Source of the DNA: Amorphochlora amoebiformis
Taxonomy: Eukaryota; Cercozoa; Chlorarachniophyceae
DNA: 64,000 nt
NCBI GenBank assembly: GCA_054601695.1
Contig: BAAHQB010000045.1
Location: 248,001-312,000, forward strand
Reading direction: 5' to 3'
Position 1 is the first letter of the stretch; every line of letters starts with the position of its first letter. The notes under the pieces were generated by a model. It had not been told where the DNA came from. It ran no database searches and saw only the letters and a list, made by a program, of their open reading frames with translations. Both the position numbers and the translations under genes were made by a program. This document shows, one piece after another, positions 1 through 64,000 of this stretch.

Positions 1-952
1 AGGACTGGTTGTACGTGAGGGCGCTCGCGGCGGCAGCAGCGGCTCCAAAGCCCCTAGGGGTTTCACACGGTGCCAAATCAGCGCTGGAATTCTTGGTTTT
101 TGCACGACGAAAATAGTCCAAAGCCTCCCAGAGTTTCGTGGGCTAGCCATGCTGCCAATACATGGACATGTTTATGGGATTCGAAAGCGTACCCGATCAT
201 AACTCGACGGAACATGGGGCTGAGTTGGGGTTAGCGCGGATACGCAAAGTCGGGATCCGGGTCTCGAGCCGCTCTTTTCGGCAAAATATGTTGAATTCTT
301 CGGCTATAGGACATAACGGGAAGTCACGCAGATATAGTGTTACGTAGTGATACGTCACGCAATGTAAGCTGATAAAACACGACATTCCACCATATCACGA
401 AAGATTTAGCTTCCGAGGTCCCAATGGGGCTCAAGCTTGAGGATGTCGTCCTGTACGCGTTCATTTTGCATCTATACTCTACGAATTGGTCGTATCTGCT
501 CATGGGAGTGATAACTATCCAGGTTGCGCAAGAATTGAGTCATAAAACCGCAAAAAATGACCGAAAATATGTGCTGAATCAGACTATGGGTTTCGGATAC
601 ATCTGGCTCAAGCTGGGAGAATGCGTTCAGACCAAGGTTAAAAAACTTACGAAAATCTTCCGAAAAATGATAGTTGCTTGAGAGTCGACTTGTCAGAATC
701 GTCCTCGTCGTCCACGTGTCATCCGTCGCCTTCGTCGTCGGCTGTCCGTGTACAACTCGGTATCAGTTTTGGAAAAATGTACACCGTATATGCATGTATG
801 AATGAACAATGTGCATGTATGATGATGAATTTAAACTCAAGATAATATGGGCACGATTGCACTTATGCAGCACGTGCATTCAAAGACTTTGCTTCGTGTC
901 TCAAAATACGATCTGAGGTTGCTTTGGCACGTGTGCTTTGGTGTTATTTCAG
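1..952. other. Unassigned upstream region of gene 1
   Basis: Mixed-composition sequence without (TA)n until about 1040. It must hold the promoter and first coding exon of the acyltransferase gene, but several ATG-to-phase-0-GT options exist (for example ATG 424, ATG 587) and none is decisive. A + frame is open from position 2 to about 203, and a + ORF of 85 codons runs 424-681; neither is recognisable. The GC-rich start (1-60) may belong to a neighbouring gene. Confidence 0.4.
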
Positions 953-23066
<22,114 letters not shown>

Positions 23067-24957
23067 TTATGTATCCGAAAGGAACCGTATTAATCTACCG
23101 ATACCGTATTAATCTGAATTTCTAGAATTATAGTTGTTATAGTACGGAGCATCTGTACATGTAAACGGATAGTATATCATTTAGATCAATTCAATTTCTA
23201 CCGGTTACTGCTACTGTAGTGGAAGTACTACTCGCCGCTACACGTTAAGTCATGCGTCGGAGTACAATGTTCGTGATTAAAATGTATTCTCTATAGCTAA
23301 ATCATACTATAATTGAGTAAGTACTACTCATAGTCGAGGCCTGACATTGAAGCAAATAACCTTTCATCTATTATAAATCTAATTTAGAAACTTTACGATA
23401 TACATCTTACAACTATCGGCGCACCCCAGCGCGGAACGATATTCATACACCGTCGTGTTCAGCTCTCACTTGAACAGCCATTCTTCCCTTCCTCCAACCC
23501 AGCTCCGCCTCGAAGATCCTTCTTCTGAGGGAGAGCGCGCACGAGCGCGCTCCTGCTCCAACTGCATTCCTACTTCTTCCCAACTAAGAACTTTCGGCGT
23601 TTGTGAAGGTGTAGCGGGGGGAGACCGGTTGGTGGGAGTGACTTTCGAGGCAGAGAATCCTGTCGTCGCTGATCGATTGACATCAGATTGTAGGGTGAAC
23701 GAAGTCGTGAGGATGGGGCAGGAGTGAGTCGATTTTTTGTAGAGTGGAGAGTGGTGGGCGATATTTCGATTTTGACGAGGGTGGGTCTCTTTCTTAATGC
23801 GTTTTTTGTGGCGGTTGAGATTCATGGGGCTACGGATAGCTCGAACCTGATATTTTGATGTTTACTTGTTTGTGCAGGGTTCCATCAATCAAGGAAATTT
23901 CAAGCATGGGCCAAAGCGTGGGGAAAGGACATAACATGAGAAGTTTTGTGGTTTGTACTGTGCATGGGAATGAGCGATATGAATGTTGAAGGAGCTTACT
24001 TTGGGGGATATGCAGTCAATCTGCGAGCCGAGGCTGCGTGCACCACCGTGTATGACTGGCGGAGAAAATCTAACTCTTTTGTAGTATGCGTTCTTCCTCC
24101 TGGCGAGATCTCTCCGGGGTTTTGCGAGGCAGCTCCGGAGTGACCTTTTGAGCTTTTTCCGTGCGTCAAAGAGGCTGGGCGTCAAGGAGATTTTGAGCGA
24201 TTCATCTGATTTTCCCCTCTTAACCGACTTGTGTACGGGCACCGTCGCAAACCGAAGGACCTTTGTGGGGGTGGGTTTCTTCGCTTGGGGCTTTGTGTCG
24301 TTGGCTGGCCATAACACGTGAAGCTTTCGCAATTTTTCGACAATATTCTGCGAATCAGTCTTCAATTCGAATCTAAACGAAGGCAATGTACTGGGAGACG
24401 AATTTGGGATAGAATTCTTCGAGCAGAATCTGGTTTCGGGCGTGTGGAACGGTTCGGAAATAGGCCCAACAGAGTCTCTCCACATGTCCCCCATGTCAAC
24501 GATTTTGTCGGCTTGTCAAGGAAAAATATTAATATCAGAATATGGATATCTATCATATCTCAAGAAGATATCTAAAGTTGAACACGTGTCCCGAACCGGC
24601 GAAGGATGTCTGATGTCCTTAGTCTTTCCCCCCCCCCCCCCCACCCAACCTCTTTAATTCGACGAACAAAACTCGTCGAGATTAGCCTTTTGTATATACC
24701 CCTAGCACTAGCCGAAAAATTATTCGCAAATTCTAAAGTTTAGCGCCTCTACAAGAGCAATGATTATTGAAAATGGGCACTGCGCCACCTGCATCATGTA
24801 TACGGGACGTATAAATATGTATATAGGGCTTATAACCTGTAGGATTGCTGGATATCTAGAATATATATGTGTATATTTGATGTTTATGAGTGGTGTATAA
24901 GAATAATATGTCAATATTAATATAATATTACAATGATTCAATGATGACAAGATGTGT

Positions 24958-25006
<49 letters not shown>

Positions 25007-25191
25007 TGTGTATACTAGTATATACATAATATATATATATATGTATATATATAATATATATGTAATATTGTCGGTATATTAATATAATAATAATTCTAAG
25101 TAATTATACAATATAACAATTTTGTAAATTAATCATAAATCAACATTATGTATTATATATATATATATATATATACATATATCACATACTA

Positions 25192-25245
<54 letters not shown>

Positions 25246-25515
25246 GTGTATATGTGTATATATATCTAGTACACACACATATATATGTATATATTATATT
25301 TATGTGCATGACTGATACATTATCAATTAGAATATATATAATAAATATGCCTGAACCCTGTGTGTGTGTACACATCATAAAACGTATATACCTCTATATA
25401 TATCTTAAACATCATAGTATACCGTATATACAGTTGTAGATATATCCAGGTATATATTATCTCATGATATGAAAACTGTCTAAGACTATACTCATGAGTA
25501 TATATATATATACAC

Positions 25516-25547
<32 letters not shown>

Positions 25548-25651
25548 TTCGTATATGCACAAAAGATGAATATAATATATACCAGACATCAGCTAATTCA
25601 AGTTCTCCTAGAAAACCGAAAAAAGGAGCTTCTTATGAGTTTTTGGCTAAG
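23067..25651. other. Convergent intergenic region between genes 1 and 2
   Basis: Follows the TAG of gene 1 and the TAA of gene 2. 23067-24700 is mixed composition with several ORFs (90 codons + at 23455; 201 codons - at 23889) and a C-run at about 24630-24645. From 24960 (TA)n tracts resume. No transposon or RNA gene recognised. Confidence 0.6.
23889..24494 (-). CDS. Unassigned 201-codon ORF in the gene 1/gene 2 convergent region
   Basis: Single uninterrupted ORF starting MGDMWRDSVGPISEPF and ending FGPCLKFP, basic overall, with a KRVRFSPPV segment that resembles a PP1-docking RVxF motif by eye. It sits in a mixed-composition stretch with no TA repeats, unlike exons elsewhere here, and lacks introns. 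No family recognised. It may be a single-exon gene or a chance ORF. Confidence 0.3.
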   Translation of the reverse strand: MGDMWRDSVGPISEPFHTPETRFCSKNSIPNSSPSTLPSFRFELKTDSQNIVEKLRKLHVLWPANDTKPQAKKPTPTKVLRFATVPVHKSVKRGKSDESLKISLTPSLFDARKKLKRSLRSCLAKPRRDLARRKNAYYKRVRFSPPVIHGGARSLGSQIDCISPKVSSFNIHIAHSHAQYKPQNFSCYVLSPRFGPCLKFP

Positions 25652-39980
<14,329 letters not shown>

Positions 39981-40036
39981 GTAAGATATACATTTTTATG
40001 CATTTAAGGGGTTATATATATAATATATATGTATAT

Positions 40037-40088
<52 letters not shown>

Positions 40089-41389
40089 CAATACACATAC
40101 ACACACACACATTAAAATGTAGTTTCACAAAACACATACACAGAGAGAGAGAAAAAAAATCACATAGCAAACACAACCACACACAAAACCACGCACGCAC
40201 ACACTCACACACACATACACACACACAAAACCACACATACACAAACCATACACACACACGCACAAATTCACATACACACACACACACACACGCACGCACA
40301 CACACACGCACACACACACACACACGCACACGCACACACAAGCACACACACAAATTCACACACACATATAAATTTTCACACACACACACGCACACATACA
40401 AATTCACACACATACACACACACACACACACGTACACACACACACACACATACACACACACACACATACACACACACACACACACACACAAAAAACCACA
40501 CACACACAAAACCACACACACAAACATAAATTCAAACACACACACACACGCACACGCACAAAACCACACACACACGCACACGCACAAAACCACACACACA
40601 CACACACACACACACAATACCACACACACACACATGAATTCACACACACACACACACATATATATATATAACACATAAATTCACACACACACACACACAC
40701 ACAAACACAAACACAACCCACACAATTCCACAAACAACCTAACCCTAACCCTAACCCTAACCCTAACCCTTACCCTAACCCTAACCCTAACCCTAACCCT
40801 AACCCTAACCCGCACAATACCAACACACACACACACAAACACAACACAAAACACACAAATTTCACAAAAACACTCATCACTTCTCAGATACTGTAGAAGG
40901 TTGTTCATCGTACAGCGCTGCGTTGGGATCCATACCCCCAAAGAACCCCCCCCTTACCCTAATGACACCCCCCCCCCCCCTAATGACGCCCCCCCCCCTA
41001 TCACATGGGTTTGGAGGGGGGGGGGGCGCCTAGCCACGTGATATATGCCAATGATATACCTATTGCTAACCCAACCTAAATGAAAAAATTAAAAACGAAA
41101 AAATAATTATGAATTTTTTAAAAAAAATAGTAACATTTCCCTCCCCCCCCCCTCCCTTTTCGGAAGGATAATTTTTCGGTGTTTCTCAAGGGGAGAGGGA
41201 GGGGGACGGTTTGAAGACGGACCTGGGCACGTGCTCCGCGCATCCTGAAATGTCAGGAGAGCTACAATTTTCGAGCAAGTGACTAAGGTGAAATGTCACG
41301 CTTCGAATCGACCAAATACATGTGACAATGCAGCTAGTCACTCATAACCTTGTCACTCTGGGTGACACATTTTTTTCCGGAATCCAAGG
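39981..41389. promoter_or_regulatory. Divergent promoter region of the two co-chaperone genes
   Basis: Lies between the ATG of gene 2 (minus) and the ATG of gene 3 (plus). It contains a (TA)n tract (40016-40083), a long (CA)n-rich stretch (40088-40730, 40820-40870), a CCCTAA block (40739-40811), C- and G-homopolymer runs (about 40947-41030 and 41135-41155) and about 200 bp of ordinary sequence before gene 3. No TATA or initiator can be called with confidence. Confidence 0.5.
40088..40870. repeat. (CA)n-rich microsatellite in the divergent region
   Basis: CACA repeats with interspersed aaattcaca and aaaccacaca words, interrupted by a telomere-like CCCTAA block at 40739-40811. Open Val/Cys frames across it are repeat artefacts. 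Confidence 0.93.
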
Positions 41390-54110
<12,721 letters not shown>

Positions 54111-54466
54111 TACACATGTGCTTACAGTCTTAGCTTTGAATTTGACAGCGAAACTTCCCGAGAAGCATTTTAGCCCTCTAATGAAAGTGAATTATATTTG
54201 GAAGACCTCTAATAAATGGGATTAATAGTGAAGTTACTCAAGTTATTATATAACTTATTGTAGCTATCGATTTCACTGATTTATGATAAACTTCTTGAAC
54301 TAGATGTATCTAGTAAATGTAAATTATATATGTATTAAATTTATATACGGACTAGACATGTATGTGTGTACGCGTTTTACCCATCATAGAGGTCTATATA
54401 TCTACTTATTGAACAGATTATCTTCCTGCTTGCAAACAGACCTACGAGCTTTTGCAAAACACGCGC

Positions 54467-54503
<37 letters not shown>

Positions 54504-54600
54504 ACTACTACTACTAGGCTAGTAGCTATACTAGAAATTTTATTGAACAGATTATCTTCCTGCTTGCAAACAGACCTACGAGCTTTTGCAAAACACGCGC

Positions 54601-54637
<37 letters not shown>

Positions 54638-55284
54638 ACTACTACTACTAGGCTAGTAGCTATACTAGAAATTTTATACATGTATTCTTGATAAGGCAGC
54701 TAGTGACCATGATATATCTAGATATGGACTGTAGTGTGACTCCATTATGATCCGTGGCTTAAATAGCATAAAGTAGCTGCTGCAGTGAGTATCTAAGAGT
54801 ATATCTATAGTACATAGACAATGACCTAGATGACTCTTTTGACTCGTATGGTCCGTGGCTTAAATAAGGTATTTTTAGCAGTAGCTGCTAGTCCTAGAGC
54901 TATTATTATCTAGATTATGCTAGAATCGAAGAAATTACTTTATCTAGTAACGTGTTATCAGCGACAACTCGAATGACATTTATTTCCATAGGTCAGTCAT
55001 ATGATAATCGCTTGTATCACTAAGCCTAGCGTATAATTCGTAGACGCAAATATAATAGCTAGTGATGAGCGCGAATGGATGTGACGTTAGCAGCGTTGTG
55101 AGCCTCAGGGCTGGTATCAGAAAGATTATCGATTTTACCTGATATCCACCTCAGCTCTTCACTTAACGCGGACACTCGTGCTGGTTTTTGATATTTTTTT
55201 TTTGTTTTTGTTTCATAATCGGGGTGTGTGTGGTATGATTGTTGGAGTTGTATGATTGATGTAGGTATGTGGGATGTATGTATG

Positions 55285-55347
<63 letters not shown>

Positions 55348-55406
55348 GTTTTACGAATTACAATGATCTAAATATATATTACATCTACATCTGGATATTT
55401 TATATG

Positions 55407-55436
<30 letters not shown>
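54111..55436. other. Convergent intergenic region between genes 3 and 4
   Basis: Mostly unique AT-rich sequence after the TGA of gene 3, with a two-copy direct repeat at 54406-54676 and a (TA)n block at 55287-55344. No additional exon recognised. Confidence 0.55.
54406..54676. repeat. Two-copy direct repeat of about 134 bp
   Basis: Unit ttattgaacagattatcttc...gcaaaacacgcgc, (TA)n, (CTA)n, ggctagtagctatactag. The two copies are almost identical, in the region 3' of gene 3. Confidence 0.9.
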
Positions 55437-60096
<4,660 letters not shown>

Positions 60097-60211
60097 CTGA
60101 TATATGTATATATATATATATATTAATATATACCTATATATTGTATATATATATATACCTATATATACCTATATATATATGTATATATATATATATATCT
60201 ATATATACCTA

Positions 60212-60269
<58 letters not shown>

Positions 60270-60517
60270 TGTGTAGAACTATCTCATTCGAGTAACTCGT
60301 TACTTTCGATTCATATCCCTGCGGGCATACACTATCTAGCTTGCCGATGTTATGTTACATTGTATTGTATTATAATGTATGAACCATGTTGCGTATTATA
60401 TGTCATAAACTAGAGAAGGACTTGAAGAATGTGATATAGATATGTGTATATATGTTAAGCATAATAATTATATATATATAAATATATATATGTATGTATG
60501 TGTATGTGTATGTATAT

Positions 60518-60550
<33 letters not shown>

Positions 60551-60775
60551 GTATGTGTGTATAATACTAAGTAACTTGTTACTTCTTTTAAAAAATGAGA
60601 AACCTGTCACTTCTTTTAAAAAAATGAGATTATTTACGACTCATTGATAGCATTTGCATGTCTTATATCATACATATGAATATATAATATGAACATTATA
60701 TATATATATATATATATATAAATAATACATGTATGTATATACATATATCATATATATATATCATATATATATATA

Positions 60776-60833
<58 letters not shown>

Positions 60834-60928
60834 AATGTATGTACATGCATATATATGTACATATATGAATACATATATAAGTACATATATATATATATAC
60901 ACATATATATATATATATATATATATTT

Positions 60929-60985
<57 letters not shown>

Positions 60986-62287
60986 TAGTTATACATTCGT
61001 AACATATGTATGTGTGCACACACCACATACACATTTACAAAAACATACCCCTTCCGCACTATGTGCCCTCGCCGTCTCAAACGTATCAGGTGTATTCTAC
61101 TCCAACAAACAGAAATAAACCTCATAGACGTAGTAATATTCGGCTTTTCGGATTCATCATACGGTGAATTCTGTGGCTCCCCCAAGATCCATCTCAGCCC
61201 CCGGCGGCAGGGCCGTAAGAACCTGCTCTCCGCTCGCGAACGCCGGGTCCAGGGCGCCGGAGATGTCCGCGCGAAGGAGCGGAAGCAACCCCGCTGCGAT
61301 CGCCAGCAGCATCACCATCATTCAAATTTGAATTCGGTTTGAGCGTCTTTTTTTTTATTCAGAAAGTTTCACTTTAATTATTTCGGGGGAATATAATATC
61401 TAATAGTGGATATTAAGATATAAACACTTAGATAAGCACATATTCCTATTTAACTATCTACGTACTAAATAGCGATATCGTGATCGAGAGCTACATCACG
61501 TCTGTTTGAGCGTGAGCAAGGGCTTGGTCACAGATTTTTATTAAGTAATAGAACGTGACATCACGCTTTTACCTCCGACTACAAAAGAGACGGGGCACGT
61601 GCCACGATATTTTCTTCCGGAAACTTCCGAAAGAGTTTATCGGGAGACGATGGCCACTCGGAGGTGTGTTGCCCCGAACACGCCTCTTCCCCCCTGTTAT
61701 CCTTCGGAATTTTCGCGGGAAACCTTTTCGAATTCTAGCCTTCAGGTCTCTGAGACTGGATTTTGTGTGTTTTTTTTCAGGCGATATTCGTATTCGGTAG
61801 AGCATGCGCACGTGAAGAAGCAGCAAGATGTAAATATCGCATATTGGATATTGCTATGTCAGCATATATTTGTGTGTATTTATATCAGTAAAGGGAAACT
61901 CTGCAGATCGGATTTGATATGTTTGTAAACATTATGCACACTTATTTTGAAACTGTATGCGTTTTCGCGAACGTACATCTATGTATAGTTTTCAGGCATT
62001 CGAATTGCAAAAGCCTCTCTCTAGCTCTTGAACTCTCTTGAACTGCGAGAGCCATGCCATTCTGAGTGCACTCATACCCTTTCGTCCATTATCACACACA
62101 CATGTCCATTGCCAGTTTCGATGAGGCGTGAAAATTACTGTGTATTTTTTCCGAAATAATTATAGTTTTTCGCGCGCAATTAGAAAAAATTACTCTCGTA
62201 TTCGAACTTTCGTGCGCTATTATTATACGGTATTACGCGATATTATGCGCAGTGAGTATCAGTGGTATTGATAAGGTGTATGTCTAG
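60097..62287. other. Divergent region between genes 4 and 5
   Basis: (TA)n-rich to about 60980, then unique sequence at 61000-62287, GC-rich around 61180-61310. It must contain both promoters. Holds the candidate ORF at 61157-61321 and open frames at 61555-61930 on both strands, including ATG 61650 reading MATRRCVAPNTPLPPCYPSE up to a gtctct, a possible first exon of gene 5. Confidence 0.45.
61157..61321 (-). CDS. Candidate first exon or small ORF with signal-anchor-like start
   Basis: 54-codon ORF with coding-like GC-rich third positions in a region free of TA repeats. It starts MMVMLLAIAAGLLPLLRADI, which looks like a signal peptide or anchor, and continues SGALDPAFASGEQVLTALPP. Possible phase-0 donors are at GAGCAG|gttctt and TTCACC|gtatga. 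It could be the first exon of gene 4, whose next exons begin in phase 0, or a separate small gene. No homology recognised. Confidence 0.35.
   Translation of the reverse strand: MMVMLLAIAAGLLPLLRADISGALDPAFASGEQVLTALPPGAEMDLGGATEFTV

Positions 62288-64000
<1,713 letters not shown>

Noticed and set aside
40081-40733. Val-Cys-rich frames resembling a cysteine-rich protein
   Set aside because: Created by (CA)n read on the minus strand.

Overview
The window is a stretch of a gene-bearing eukaryotic nuclear chromosome, most likely from a protist. The reasons are canonical GT-AG introns, tiny exons, no bacterial-style ORFs and very abundant vertebrate-type CCCTAA/TTAGGG repeats inside genes. I cannot name the species. 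An alveolate or a related algal/protist lineage is my guess from the protein architectures, and it is only inference. By eye it looks like endless (TA)n microsatellite, but between the TA tracts lie short unique islands. These islands read as exons, and their codon phases match across every splice junction I could join. About 4.5 kb (about 7%) of the window is coding.

Layout, with strictly alternating strands. (1) 953-23066, +: a lysophosphatidylcholine acyltransferase (LPCAT-type PlsC acyltransferase with four C-terminal EF hands). I recover 29 exons and about 530 residues; the first coding exon and one small internal exon are not securely placed. (2) 39980-25652, -: a complete 366-residue protein in 19 exons that joins N-terminal TPRs to an Aha1 N-terminal (Hsp90-activator) domain. 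(3) 41390-54110, +: a complete 325-residue protein in 20 exons with an N-terminal 'LNG...RYVVAL...PSNL' module and two STI1/DP-type chaperone-binding repeats. (4) 60096-55437, -: an acidic-start 205-residue protein in 11 exons with no recognised family. (5) From 62288 to the window end, +: the first three recognised exons of a calponin-homology (CH) domain protein. Genes 2 and 3 are both co-chaperone-like and diverge from a shared 1.4-kb region.

The striking structure is in the introns. First, many exons are flanked by tandem, truncated copies of themselves embedded in (TA)n. Copies upstream of an exon carry only its acceptor-side half, and copies downstream carry only its donor-side half. 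I found no exception on either strand. Second, many introns contain, or consist wholly of, telomere-like repeats. These run almost always with CCCTAA on the sense strand, where they provide CTAAC branch-site-like motifs and the terminal TAG. One intron is 57 bp of pure telomere-like repeat and another is 877 bp. Third, a roughly 95-bp non-telomeric element recurs inside these arrays in constant orientation.

Regions without recognised genes are 1-952, 23067-25651, 39981-41389, 54111-55436 and 60097-62287. They are of mixed composition and contain some unassigned ORFs, which are described individually.
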